Source of the DNA: an uncultured Spirochaetota bacterium
GTDB lineage: Bacteria; Spirochaetota; Brachyspiria; Brachyspirales; Brachyspiraceae
NCBI GenBank assembly: GCA_944390575.1
Contig: CALXQJ010000010.1
Location: forward strand, 62,001-126,000
Length of the DNA stretch: 64,000 nt
Reading direction: 5' to 3'
Position numbers and translations under genes: made by a program. Below are positions 1-9,342 of the stretch, piece after piece. Under the pieces are notes generated by a model, which did not search any database, was not told where the DNA came from, and saw only the letters and a list, made by a program, of their open reading frames with translations. Position 1 is the stretch's first letter. Each line of letters opens with the position of its first letter.

Positions 1-219
1 TTTTCATATTTATAAATATTTTTTAAATTTTTATAGTAATTAAAAGAAAATATAGTGATAAATCTCCTTTATTTTTAGAAAAATAATGCTATACTATAAA
101 TATATGATTAGTTTATATTTTGATATAAAAATATTTTACAATCTTAATACTTGATATGTTTTCATAAATATTGAGATGTATTTTAATTAACATAAATCAG
201 AAATTAAAGGATAATTTTT

Positions 220-801
220 ATGAAAAAACTATTACTATCGTCATTAATCGGAGCTACTGCAATTATATCTTGTCAAACTACTCCTATAGTAGATACACCA
301 GAAAAGTCTACAGGAGTTGATCTTAGACTACCGGAGGGCGTTAGTGTTAGAGAAACGCCAAGAGGTAAAGTATTAAATTTATATGATCCTAAAGCTAAAG
401 ATGAGATAGGTAAGCGTTCTGGAGCTTATGAAGTTAAATTCCAATTTAATAATACTATAGAGATAGGTAGCTATAAAGAAGCTTATAACTTAGTATCTCA
501 AGTATTAAAAAATAATCCTAATGTAAGAATTATAGTAGAGGGTAATTCTTCAAAAGAAGGTCCTGCTAAGTATAATTATGATTTATCTAAAAGAAGATCT
601 GATACAAGCTATAACTATTTAATTAGATTAGGTTCTGAAAATAGTAAACTTCTTAAGAATGCTTTTGGTGAGGCTTTACCTGAATATCCTACTTTGAAAG
701 AAAACAGAAGAAGTGAATTTGTAATCATATTAAGTGAAGAAGATTTAAAAAAATATAATGATTTTGCTAAAACGGTCGATGTTAATAAGGAAACTAAATA
801 A
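220..801 (+). CDS. OmpA-like lipoprotein, paralogue 1
   Basis: Predicted 193-residue exported lipoprotein. The N-terminus is a short lysine-led hydrophobic segment ending in a spirochaete-type lipobox (AIISC, Cys18). The C-terminal half, about residues 70-170, resembles an OmpA-like peptidoglycan-binding domain: NPNVRIIVEG, then DLSKRR, then FGEALPEYP and ENRRSEFVII. The Asp that normally follows Thr in the HTD/YTD signature is replaced (EGNSS), so peptidoglycan binding may be weakened or changed. The next gene is a clear paralogue and follows after 18 bases, so the two are probably co-transcribed. Family assignment is inference from motif spacing. Confidence 0.8.
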   Translation: MKKLLLSSLIGATAIISCQTTPIVDTPEKSTGVDLRLPEGVSVRETPRGKVLNLYDPKAKDEIGKRSGAYEVKFQFNNTIEIGSYKEAYNLVSQVLKNNPNVRIIVEGNSSKEGPAKYNYDLSKRRSDTSYNYLIRLGSENSKLLKNAFGEALPEYPTLKENRRSEFVIILSEEDLKKYNDFAKTVDVNKETK

Positions 802-819
802 TAAAGGTGGCATAATACT

Positions 820-1395
820 ATGAGAATAGGTTTATTATTTATAATGTGTTTATTATTTACAATATCTTGTACTACTCTTCCTGATACTACAACAGAGGAG
901 CAACCTACAGCAAGATCTGTAGAGCCTTATAGTGGTAATAATAGTGGAGATCTTGTATTTCCTGAAGGAACTTCTATTAGGGATACTCAAAGAGGTAAGG
1001 TATTAAACACTGATCCTAAGATATTGTTTAAGTTTGCATCTACTCAAATGCCTTCTAATTCTGAGGGTACTTTTGCTAAAGTTATTGAGTTTATGAATAA
1101 TAATCCTAATGTTAATATTGTTGTAGAAGCTCATACTAGTAATAGAGGAGAAGCTTATCCTGCTAATTATGAACTTTCTGTTGCAAGAGTACGTTTGGCT
1201 AAAACATATTTAATAGAAAATGGTATATCTGCTGATAGAATTATAGAACAACCTCTTGGTGAATCTTTACCTGAATATAGTTCTCAAAATGATCTTAGAA
1301 GATATGAGTTTGTGATTATTGAAAGTGATGATGATTTGAAAAATTATAATAATTTTGTTTCTACTTTAGATATTACAAAAGAGTCATCATATTAA
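820..1395 (+). CDS. OmpA-like lipoprotein, paralogue 2
   Basis: 191-residue lipoprotein with lipobox TISC (Cys17), a Ser/Thr-rich linker and a C-terminal OmpA-like domain. Recognisable parts are NIVVEAHTS, NYELSVAR, a YLIENGISADRI helix and GESLPEY followed by LRRYEFVII. It shares the whole plan of the preceding gene, including a GTSIRDTQRGKVLN block matching GVSVRETPRGKVLN there. The binding-site Asp is again a Ser (HTS rather than HTD), while the helix Arg is kept. A good ribosome site (AAGGTGG) lies just upstream. Likely anchored in a membrane and facing the peptidoglycan. Confidence 0.82.
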   Translation: MRIGLLFIMCLLFTISCTTLPDTTTEEQPTARSVEPYSGNNSGDLVFPEGTSIRDTQRGKVLNTDPKILFKFASTQMPSNSEGTFAKVIEFMNNNPNVNIVVEAHTSNRGEAYPANYELSVARVRLAKTYLIENGISADRIIEQPLGESLPEYSSQNDLRRYEFVIIESDDDLKNYNNFVSTLDITKESSY

Positions 1396-1418
1396 TAAAT
1401 ATACTAATGGTATAAGTT

Positions 1419-2495
1419 GTGCAAGTAAGTGTGATTAAATATATTTTTATTTTTTTTAGTATTTTTGCTTTTAATTTATTATCACAGGAGCAATCTACTA
1501 ATAGTGTATCTGCCTTAGATGAATATACTAAGGCTTTTAAATTTGGAACTCCAACTCAAAAATTGAGTGCTATAACTAAGATAAAGCGTTCTAAAAAAGA
1601 TGATGAGTTTGCATTATTAGTAGAACATTATCCTAATGAATCTAATAATAGAGTAAAGTCTGAGATAATAGAAGTTTTTAAACAGGTAAAAAATGATAAT
1701 GCTAAATCTATTATAGAGTATGCTATTGTAGATGATAATAATAAGGTTCGTCAGGAGGCTTATTTATTATGCTCTATCTATCCTGATGTTAAGTTTGAAT
1801 CTAATATATTAATGAATATTTCTAATGAGAGTGGTGCTGTATTAGATAGTATGATAGTTGCTTTGTCTGCTATGAAGTCTACTTCTGCGTCCGACTATTT
1901 GCTTGAAAAATATACAAATAATACAGTAGCTTCTTCTACTAAAATAGAGATAATAAAATATTTTACAGAGACTAAAGACAGTAAGGGAGAAGATATTATT
2001 AAAAAAGCAGCACAAAATGTTGGAGATAGTGCTTTACTTAGATATACTGGTGTTGTTGGTCTTGGAGCTTTTCCTTCTGCAGAGAACTATGAGATTATAC
2101 AAAAGCTTTTAGAAGAGGATATTCCAGAGATTACTGCTAGGGTTATTTATATACTTCCTAAATATTCTGCTTATGGAGATGTTAAGAAGGATATATTTGA
2201 GGCTGCTAAGAATGATAATGAATCTGTTAGAATATATGCTATTAAGGCTTTGAAAAATTATAGAGCTGAGGCTGAGGATTTATTACTTTATAGATTAAAA
2301 AATGATAATTCTCAGGCTATAATAATGGAAATACTTAACTTATATGATGATACTCCTCCTACGGGGGCTATGTATGATGCTATTAAAGAGTTAGCTGATA
2401 ATAGTGCTAATAAAAGGGTACAAGATAGAGCTAAGAAAGTTCTTGGACTAGATAGTAGCAGTAATACAGAAGCTAATTCTGAGCTTAAGTCTTAA
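1419..2495 (+). CDS. Exported HEAT-repeat protein
   Basis: About 350 residues: an N-terminal signal sequence (IKYIFIFFSIFAFNLLSQ) followed by serial helical repeats of about 30-35 residues with the VRQEAYLL and VRIYAIKALK type of HEAT/Armadillo signature. Such solenoids are scaffolds for protein contacts; the partner is unknown. The start is uncertain: the listed GTG gives four extra residues before the signal sequence, and a second in-frame GTG at 1431 would give a more typical signal peptide beginning V-I-K. It lies 23 bases after the OmpA-like pair, so the three probably form an envelope operon. Confidence 0.75.
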   Translation: MQVSVIKYIFIFFSIFAFNLLSQEQSTNSVSALDEYTKAFKFGTPTQKLSAITKIKRSKKDDEFALLVEHYPNESNNRVKSEIIEVFKQVKNDNAKSIIEYAIVDDNNKVRQEAYLLCSIYPDVKFESNILMNISNESGAVLDSMIVALSAMKSTSASDYLLEKYTNNTVASSTKIEIIKYFTETKDSKGEDIIKKAAQNVGDSALLRYTGVVGLGAFPSAENYEIIQKLLEEDIPEITARVIYILPKYSAYGDVKKDIFEAAKNDNESVRIYAIKALKNYRAEAEDLLLYRLKNDNSQAIIMEILNLYDDTPPTGAMYDAIKELADNSANKRVQDRAKKVLGLDSSSNTEANSELKS

Positions 2496-2517
2496 AACTT
2501 TTATAATACTATATTTT

Positions 2518-2772
2518 ATGATAGAAAATGATTTCCTATTAGATTTTGAACGTTTTATTTCTGATATAGTTTTTTGTGGAATTAATAATATTGATATAAG
2601 TGTTATAGATAAGCTTATGATATTTAGAGATAATTTAATATCTTTAGAGTATTTAGTTGAACTTATAGATAAATTGATTTTCTCTATAAAAAAAAATGAT
2701 AATACAGATATTATAGATAATCTTACAAAGATAGATTTTTATATTCAGCATTATATTGTTTATAGTAATTAA
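2518..2772 (+). CDS. Small hypothetical protein
   Basis: 84 residues, not recognised. It is acidic and helix-rich with alternating Ile/Leu and Asp/Asn, no signal peptide and no Cys pairs. It starts 22 bases after the HEAT-repeat gene and its last four bases overlap the end of trmD, which is convergent. There is no clear ribosome site, but a TATAAT box sits 10 bases before the ATG. The compact fit between its neighbours and lack of a competing frame favour a real gene, though homologues would be needed to be sure. Confidence 0.5.
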   Translation: MIENDFLLDFERFISDIVFCGINNIDISVIDKLMIFRDNLISLEYLVELIDKLIFSIKKNDNTDIIDNLTKIDFYIQHYIVYSN

Positions 2773-3506
2773 TTATTATTAGTTTTATTAATTAAATAAT
2801 TATATATAGTCTTTATATCTTTATGATTTAATTGTAGCTTTGAAAATAAGTCAGCTCTTATATTAAATGTTTTTATAAGGCTTCTTTCTCTTCTATATTC
2901 TTCTATTTTTTTATGATGTCCAGATAATAATATATCAGGTACTTTCATATTATCTATTAATTCTGGACGGGTATATTGCTCATATTCTAATAATCCGTTT
3001 GAATTATCTTCAAAAGTATCAGATACTACAGAATCATTATTATTCATAACTCCTTTATACCTAATAATAGCATCGAGTAATAATAAAGAAGGTATTTCGC
3101 CACCACTTAAAACATAATCTCCAATACTAATACACTCATCCACATATTTTTCTTCTATTCTATAGTCTATTCCCTCATAATGTCCAAGTACAAATGTGAG
3201 ATGTTCTTTTTGAGATAGTTCTTTTATTTTTTTTTGTGTTATTGTTGTTCCTGATGGAGTAAAGAAAATAGTATGTCCTTTTTTATTATTATCAAAATAC
3301 TTCTTAAATATATTAAAAGTTAAAATAACACCAGGACCACCACCATAAGGATAATCATCACATCTCTTATAATTTCCCTCTCCAAACTCTCGCATATTTA
3401 CAATATTAATATTTACTTTTTTCTCTTCTAATGCAGTTTTTATTATACCTATAGATAAAGGGCTATCATAAAAGTTTGGAAATAGTGTTAGTATATCTAT
3501 TTTCAT
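2769..3506 (-). CDS. trmD: tRNA (guanine37-N1)-methyltransferase TrmD
   Basis: 245 residues, full length for the family. TrmD methylates G37 of tRNAs with SAM bound in a trefoil knot and prevents +1 frameshifting. Visible signatures are DDYPYGGGPGV near residue 55, LGHYEGIDYRIEE near 110, the knot segment SIGDYVLSGGE and DTFEDNSNG before a GLLEYEQYTRP block. The start codon overlaps the stop of the upstream DNA methyltransferase gene as ATGA, implying translational coupling. In many bacteria trmD follows rimM; here rimM is about 46 kb away. Confidence 0.96.
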   Translation of the reverse strand: MKIDILTLFPNFYDSPLSIGIIKTALEEKKVNINIVNMREFGEGNYKRCDDYPYGGGPGVILTFNIFKKYFDNNKKGHTIFFTPSGTTITQKKIKELSQKEHLTFVLGHYEGIDYRIEEKYVDECISIGDYVLSGGEIPSLLLLDAIIRYKGVMNNNDSVVSDTFEDNSNGLLEYEQYTRPELIDNMKVPDILLSGHHKKIEEYRRERSLIKTFNIRADLFSKLQLNHKDIKTIYNYLINKTNNN

Positions 3507-4450
3507 AATTCAGTTAAAGCTTCTGATATAATGCTTCTTGCTAATTTGTAGTCTAATCTTCTTCTATACATATTGTCTTTTCTAAGTCCTTTAAATGGAG
3601 TTAAGAAAATATCGTATGTTGAATTTCTAAATATATTTAATTTTTTATTTAGTATTTTTATTAGTTTATCTAAGTTATAATTTTTATTTAATGATATTCT
3701 TGTAATACTTCTTGATGATATCATAACTCTTTTTGAATCTATTTCTTCTCCATAAATAAATTTAATAGAGGGCTCTATTGTATTATCTATAGCAATAAGT
3801 CCAAGTTCTCCATTTGGTATATTAAACTTTATTGTATTTTTATCTAAAGATATTTGAGGTATTTTTTTTTCTAAAATAGATAATTTATCAATGTACATAC
3901 TATTATAGTAAATATCTACATCATCAGACTTTGGTTTAAATAATGCCAAGCATACAGGGTGATCTGTATCTATAAACATTTTTGAGTTTAATAAAATATA
4001 ATGACTTAATCTATCTCTAAAAAGATTAGAGTTTAAAAATGATGCAGGTATAATAGCTGCAATATACTTTGTATTTGCTAAGCATTTTTCTAATGCATAT
4101 TTATATAAATCATCATATATAATATTTGGAAAATATATTTTTCTTCTTTTAGCTGAGTTTTGTGCTAAGTATGGAGGATTAGTGATACATACTTCAAAAC
4201 CTCGCGGGAAATTTGATAATGTATCTTGTTTTATTATGTTTTTTGATTTTGGTTCTATATCATAGCTTACAAAACGCGAGCAGAGCTTCATTTTTTTTAG
4301 CATATTTACTAAATTATTAGATCCAGCAAAAGGCTCTAATACAATACTATTTTCCAAATCACATTCATTAGCCCAGCTTAGAAATCCATCATTTTCAAAT
4401 GGATTATATTCTGTGAAATATTGTCCCAACTCTCTTTTTGTTCTAGCCAT
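3503..4450 (-). CDS. N6-adenine DNA methyltransferase, apparently solitary
   Basis: 315 residues. Motifs appear in the order X (GQYFT, residues 9-13), I (LEPFAGSNN, about 38-46) and IV (NPPY, 91-94), as in gamma-class N6-adenine DNA methyltransferases. The region after about residue 180 has no recognised motif and could hold the target-recognition part. No restriction endonuclease or specificity gene lies beside it, so it looks like an orphan or regulatory methylase, although a non-DNA substrate cannot be excluded. It is followed by trmD with a 4-base overlap and preceded by a strong promoter. The target sequence cannot be read from the protein. Confidence 0.82.
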   Translation of the reverse strand: MARTKRELGQYFTEYNPFENDGFLSWANECDLENSIVLEPFAGSNNLVNMLKKMKLCSRFVSYDIEPKSKNIIKQDTLSNFPRGFEVCITNPPYLAQNSAKRRKIYFPNIIYDDLYKYALEKCLANTKYIAAIIPASFLNSNLFRDRLSHYILLNSKMFIDTDHPVCLALFKPKSDDVDIYYNSMYIDKLSILEKKIPQISLDKNTIKFNIPNGELGLIAIDNTIEPSIKFIYGEEIDSKRVMISSRSITRISLNKNYNLDKLIKILNKKLNIFRNSTYDIFLTPFKGLRKDNMYRRRLDYKLARSIISEALTEL

Positions 4451-4480
4451 AACAACTGTATATCTTGTTTTTTATACAAG

Positions 4481-4508
4481 AGAATATCATAAAAAAACAG
4501 TTTGTCAA
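4481..4508 (-). promoter_or_regulatory. Promoter of the methyltransferase-trmD operon
   Basis: On the minus strand TTGACA (4503-4508) is separated by 16 bases from TATTCT (4481-4486). This is close to the sigma-70 consensus and lies about 30 bases before the methyltransferase start. A short inverted repeat (CTTGT/ACAAG) lies between the -10 box and the gene. Confidence 0.7.
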
Positions 4509-4598
4509 TTTATAATTTTTTTATAAGTAAAAATATATTATTACCGAACATAGAAGTAGTATATATTATGTTAAATTAAAAAAGAGGCAAAAAAACCT

Positions 4599-5600
4599 AT
4601 GCAAATATTTATTAATGGTAAAGAATTACAAGCTACTTTGGAAAATGAAAAGAATGCTTTTGAAGTATTAAAGCCTATAGAAGAGTGGTGTAATTCTAAC
4701 TTTTTTTTAATTAATAAAGTAATTATAGATGATAAAGAGTATAGCTCTGAAATAGATGAAGAGTATACAAATATATCTATAGATACTATTTCAAAAATAG
4801 AGATAGAAGCTTTAACTCATAGTGAGTATTATTTATCTTCTTTATTATCAATAATAGAGTATATTAATATTATAGCAAAAACAAGTTCATTAGAAAGTAG
4901 TGATATAGATAACTTAAAAGATGGTCTTTCTTGGATATTAGATTCTCTACCAAGGGCTATATTTTTATGTAATATGAACTTAGAGACTTATAATATACTT
5001 CATATATTAAAAATGATAGAAGTAAAATTAGAGAGATTAAACACTCTAACAGATAATAATGCAGATATTAAATCTATTCAAGATTTTTTTGAAACTGATA
5101 TAAAATCATTTATAATAGAAAAAGTAATACCAACTATGGAAGTAGTATTAGAAGATGCTAAAATTAATACTATTATAATATTTGCAAATAATATTACAAA
5201 AGAAAATTCATTATATAAAATAGGTACACTTCCTACATTTCTTCCACTTATACAAGAGATATTAGATAAGGTTGTAAGTAAACTTCAAACAGGTAATGAT
5301 AAGGATGCTTTTTTATATGCTGAGAAATTTTCACGTATAGTTGAATTTACTTTTAGTATAATTTCTACAGTAGCAGATGTTTATTCTTTAGATTATAGTG
5401 ATATTTCATTTAATAATACAAACTTAAAAGACTATATAGCAGACTTTAATGATATGATGAATAATGTTTTAGATGCTTTTAGTAATGAAGATTATATTTC
5501 TATAGCAGATTTATTAGAATATGAAATTAAAGATAGAATAGAAAATATAATGAACTATATTCCAGAGATAGAGAAACATATTGAAAAACTCAATGTTTAA
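4599..5600 (+). CDS. Unknown cytoplasmic protein upstream of rarA
   Basis: 333 residues, family not recognised. The first 75 residues look like a beta-rich ubiquitin-like start (MQIFINGKEL and IDTISKIEIEAL). The rest is acidic and strongly helical with regular Ile/Leu spacing, suggesting a coiled or bundled alpha-domain. There is no signal peptide or membrane segment. A purine-rich ribosome site (AAAGAGGC) precedes the ATG. Its 3' end overlaps the start of rarA, so the two are translationally coupled and may share a role around replication or repair, but that is inference from position only. Confidence 0.8.
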   Translation: MQIFINGKELQATLENEKNAFEVLKPIEEWCNSNFFLINKVIIDDKEYSSEIDEEYTNISIDTISKIEIEALTHSEYYLSSLLSIIEYINIIAKTSSLESSDIDNLKDGLSWILDSLPRAIFLCNMNLETYNILHILKMIEVKLERLNTLTDNNADIKSIQDFFETDIKSFIIEKVIPTMEVVLEDAKINTIIIFANNITKENSLYKIGTLPTFLPLIQEILDKVVSKLQTGNDKDAFLYAEKFSRIVEFTFSIISTVADVYSLDYSDISFNNTNLKDYIADFNDMMNNVLDAFSNEDYISIADLLEYEIKDRIENIMNYIPEIEKHIEKLNV

Positions 5601-6891
5601 TTTTGATAATGTAGATAATTCTTTTATACCATTAGCAGAGAGAATGCGTCCGAATGGCATTGAAGAGGTTTATGGTCAAAAGCATATATTATCATCTAAT
5701 AAAACTTTAAGAGTAATGATAGATAAGGATAAAATAACATCTTTTATCTTTTTTGGTCCTCCTGGTGTTGGTAAATCTACTGTTGCATCTATTATTGCTA
5801 AAAAAACTAAATGTGAATATATAAAGCTTAATGCTGTATTATCTAATGTATCAGAACTTAGAGAAGCTATTAAAAGAGCTGAAAATAATTTTTATAATCA
5901 TAAAAAGACAATACTTTTTATAGATGAAATACATAGATTTAATAAATCTCAACAAGATTCTTTGCTACCTGCATTGGAAAATGGTACAGTTATTCTAATA
6001 GGTAGTACAACACATAATCCTTACTTTTATTTAACAAATGCACTTTTATCTCGTGTTATGCTTTTTGAGTTTAAGAATTTGGATGATGAAGATATTAAAA
6101 TAGCTATAAAAAATGCTATTATGGATAAAAGAGGTCTTGGCGAAGAGGAACTTGATATAGAAGAAAATGCTATAGATATAATAGTAAAATTTTCAAATGG
6201 AGATATAAGAAAAGCTCTTACATACTTAGAGAGTGCTTTTTTTTCTACGCAAATAGATGAGACTAAAGATAAACTTACAATTACAGAAGAAATAGCGAGA
6301 GATGTTACTTCTAATCAATCTATTAATTTTGATAAGGATGATCATTATAATACTATAAGTGCATTTATAAAGAGTGTTAGAGGCTCTGATGTTAATGCTG
6401 CTTTATATTATTTAGCTAAGATGCTTGAATCTGGAGAAGATCCAAGATATATAGCAAGAAGACTTTGTATATTAGCTTCTGAAGATATAGGTTTAGCAGA
6501 ACCTAATGCTATTAATATGGTATCTTCTCTTATTAATATAGTAGATTTTATAGGTATGCCTGAGGCAAGAATTCCTCTTTCTGAAGTGACTATTTATCTA
6601 TCATTATGTCCAAAATCAAACTCAGCATATAATGCTATAAATTTAGCCATAGCCGATATAAAAAGTGGTAATATACATAAAATACCAAATTATCTCAAAG
6701 ATACACACTCAGCAAGTTTTGATAAAAAAAGTAATGAAGAGTATAAGTATCCACATAATTATTCACATCATATAGTAAAGCAAGATTATTTAGAAAAAGG
6801 AATAAGAAAAAACTATTATACTCCAGTAGAAATAGGTGAAGAGAGAGAATTAAAGAAAATATATGAATGGACTCTTAAAAATATACATTAA
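5593..6891 (+). CDS. rarA: Replication-associated recombination AAA+ ATPase RarA (MgsA)
   Basis: About 432 residues. RarA is a clamp-loader-like AAA+ ATPase acting at stalled replication forks with SSB. Signatures: LAERMRPNGIEEVYGQ at the start, Walker A GPPGVGKST, Walker B with FIDEIHRFNKSQQDSLLP, sensor region LIGSTTHNPYF, and the C-terminal tetramerisation part with YIARRLCILASEDIGLA. The ATG at 5593 overlaps the upstream stop by 8 bases; a TTG at 5581 is also in frame and nearer to a purine-rich stretch, so the first four residues are uncertain. Ends convergently with recJ, overlapping by 4 bases. Confidence 0.95.
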   Translation: MFNFDNVDNSFIPLAERMRPNGIEEVYGQKHILSSNKTLRVMIDKDKITSFIFFGPPGVGKSTVASIIAKKTKCEYIKLNAVLSNVSELREAIKRAENNFYNHKKTILFIDEIHRFNKSQQDSLLPALENGTVILIGSTTHNPYFYLTNALLSRVMLFEFKNLDDEDIKIAIKNAIMDKRGLGEEELDIEENAIDIIVKFSNGDIRKALTYLESAFFSTQIDETKDKLTITEEIARDVTSNQSINFDKDDHYNTISAFIKSVRGSDVNAALYYLAKMLESGEDPRYIARRLCILASEDIGLAEPNAINMVSSLINIVDFIGMPEARIPLSEVTIYLSLCPKSNSAYNAINLAIADIKSGNIHKIPNYLKDTHSASFDKKSNEEYKYPHNYSHHIVKQDYLEKGIRKNYYTPVEIGEERELKKIYEWTLKNIH

Positions 6892-9071
6892 TATATTTCA
6901 TATTCATATATTAAAAGCTGTACTTCTTTATTATCATTAAATGTATTTACTCTAAGTTTGTATACTATATCTATATAGTTAGAATTAGCTATTTTTTCTA
7001 CTTCTTCTTCAGATATATTCCAATATACACCTATTTGTTTTTGATTAGATTGCTCTAATATCATCTTTATATGTATTTTATTATTTTTTTCTATTTTCTG
7101 TATTTTTACAACTTTTACATTTTGAGTTTTAAATAAAGGCTCTGGATTACAAGTACCATAAGGTTCAAATTTTTCTAATATACTTGCTAATTGTAAATTA
7201 ATTTCTTTAAAATCTAATACCATTTCATAAATAGGTATATCTACAGTATCTTCTTCTGATGGAGGATTTTCTTCTAAATATTTTAGTATTTTCTCTATAA
7301 AGTTGTCAAAGTCTTTAGAGTATAAAGAAAACCCAGCAGCGTTTTTATGACCCCCAAATTTTAGTAAATAAAGTGAGGCAAAAGAAAGCATCTCTCTTGC
7401 ATTTTCATAGTACACGCTTCTAATACTTCCAGTACAAATACCTTCATCATTTTCATGTAATATTATTGCTGTCTTACCATACTCATTTAAAACTTTACCA
7501 GCGATAAGCCCAGTAAGTCCAGGAACTACATCATTACTTTTTACTATGATAATAGGATTATGATGATAGCCTTTTTCTTTTATATGTTTATTAATACGAT
7601 TGAATGAAGTTTCAGTCATAGACTTTCTCTCTTCATTCATATTATATACTTCTTCTGCAAATGATAATGCTGTGTCTTCATCTTCTGCTGTTAATAGTTT
7701 TAATGATGTATTTGCATTTCCAAGTCTACCTGCAGCATTTATAAAGGGAGATATTTTCCAGCCTATAGTATCAGTATCTATTTTTGTATTAAGCAAATTA
7801 TTTTTTTCTAAAATAACATTATATCTAATATGTGGAGGACGTTCTAATTCTTTTAATGCACATTTAATATAAGCTCTATTTTCATCAAGAACAGGTACAA
7901 TATCTGCAATAGTTCCAAACAACACTAAAATAGATTCTCTTTTTAAATATTTTTCTACTGTTTTATGAGATATAAAAAATAATCTTTTAAATACTTCCAT
8001 CTTTATCATCAAATCTTTATGATCGAAGTTTTCATACTTATAAATATTAACATTAAGAGCAAGAGCAAAGTCTATTAATGTTTTTGTATTTTTTATATTT
8101 ATATTTCCATAGTTTTCAGCAAGTTTTAATAAGTCATAAACATTTTCATAATCGGGTAAATATATTTCATATTTTTCATACATAGATAGTAGTTTTTTTA
8201 ATCTATCCTCACCACCAGTAAGAACTAATATAGTACCATCACCCTCAAACATAAAAGATGCAAGTTCTTCTAATAGCTCAACTTCAGAAAGTCCATCATC
8301 ATAATATAGTTCATCATCTTGATGCATAGGTAAAAACAGTTTTTTATCATTAATCTCAAAAGCAAAAATATCACTGCTAATAACAAAGTTTGTAGCTTTT
8401 AATGCTTTTATTTTTTTTAGACTATTATTTTTTTTATCTATTTCATAATCTAAAACAATAATATCTTTGTTGTATAGTTTAGTATAAGAAAATACAAAAG
8501 CTTGCATCATCTTAAATGCTACAGCACATCCACAGAAGTTTGTAGTTGTAAAACCAGTATTTAATAATTTTGGATTAAATATTGCATAAGCATTTGGTAG
8601 TATTTCTGGAATATCATGATGATCTGTAACTATAATATCTATTCCCAAACTTCTTGCAAATTCTACTTCCTCAACATTAGATATACCACAATCAACAGTT
8701 ATAATTAAAGAAACCCCACTACGAGCATACTCTTCTATCACTTTAGAATTAAGCCCATATCCCGTATTAGGATTAGGTACAAAAGCACTAACATTTTTAC
8801 TAACAGCCTTTAATGTATTATACATTATAGAAGTTGCAGTAACACCATCAGCATCTTTATCCCCATATATTAAAATTTTTTCATTATACTCCACAGCCTC
8901 TTTTAATCTATCAATAAAAACATTCATATCCCTAATATTAAATGGGTTTGAAACTGAGTATATATCTTGATAGAAGAAATCAAATATTTTAGCATTATTA
9001 TCTATACCACGATTTGCTAATAATTCTTTTATAACATAACTTAAATTTTCTATATCTATTTCTTTATACAT
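6888..9071 (-). CDS. recJ: Single-strand DNA exonuclease RecJ, enlarged
   Basis: 727 residues against a usual 560-600. RecJ degrades single-stranded DNA 5' to 3' in recombination and mismatch repair. DHH phosphoesterase motifs are intact: GDKDADGVTA (70-79), VDCGI (126-130), TDHH (149-152), a later LFGTIADIVPVLDENR, and the DHHA1 motif FGGHKNAAGF. The excess length is an insertion of about 180 residues, roughly 195-378, between the usually close FCGCAVAFK and LFGTIADIV motifs. The insertion is hydrophilic with no recognised fold. A C-terminal OB-like part follows DHHA1. Confidence 0.93.
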   Translation of the reverse strand: MYKEIDIENLSYVIKELLANRGIDNNAKIFDFFYQDIYSVSNPFNIRDMNVFIDRLKEAVEYNEKILIYGDKDADGVTATSIMYNTLKAVSKNVSAFVPNPNTGYGLNSKVIEEYARSGVSLIITVDCGISNVEEVEFARSLGIDIIVTDHHDIPEILPNAYAIFNPKLLNTGFTTTNFCGCAVAFKMMQAFVFSYTKLYNKDIIVLDYEIDKKNNSLKKIKALKATNFVISSDIFAFEINDKKLFLPMHQDDELYYDDGLSEVELLEELASFMFEGDGTILVLTGGEDRLKKLLSMYEKYEIYLPDYENVYDLLKLAENYGNINIKNTKTLIDFALALNVNIYKYENFDHKDLMIKMEVFKRLFFISHKTVEKYLKRESILVLFGTIADIVPVLDENRAYIKCALKELERPPHIRYNVILEKNNLLNTKIDTDTIGWKISPFINAAGRLGNANTSLKLLTAEDEDTALSFAEEVYNMNEERKSMTETSFNRINKHIKEKGYHHNPIIIVKSNDVVPGLTGLIAGKVLNEYGKTAIILHENDEGICTGSIRSVYYENAREMLSFASLYLLKFGGHKNAAGFSLYSKDFDNFIEKILKYLEENPPSEEDTVDIPIYEMVLDFKEINLQLASILEKFEPYGTCNPEPLFKTQNVKVVKIQKIEKNNKIHIKMILEQSNQKQIGVYWNISEEEVEKIANSNYIDIVYKLRVNTFNDNKEVQLLIYEYEIY

Positions 9072-9275
9072 TTATGCAATCATATTCCAGTATTGATAGT
9101 ATATAATTCGAAATAGTATATTTTATTTATAGTATAATTACAACATTATTATTTTGAATAAAGCTCTAATATTTTCTTGTGTTTGATAAATTTATATTGG
9201 AAAATTATGTAATATATCATATTTTACCTAATAAAATATTAAATTATGATAACAAATAAAATTAAGTAAAAAGCA

Positions 9276-9304
9276 TTGTTATTTTTTTTATTTTATACTA
9301 TTCT
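9276..9304 (+). promoter_or_regulatory. Probable promoter of the NSS transporter
   Basis: TTGTTA (9276-9281), 17 bases, then TATTCT (9299-9304), about 39 bases before the transporter start. Other overlapping A/T boxes exist, so the exact -10 is uncertain. The rest of the 270-base gap before this gene shows only A/T-rich sequence without a convincing RNA or open frame. Confidence 0.45.
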
Positions 9305-9342
9305 AAAAGATAACATAGAAAAATTTAAAAAAAGGAGCGAAC

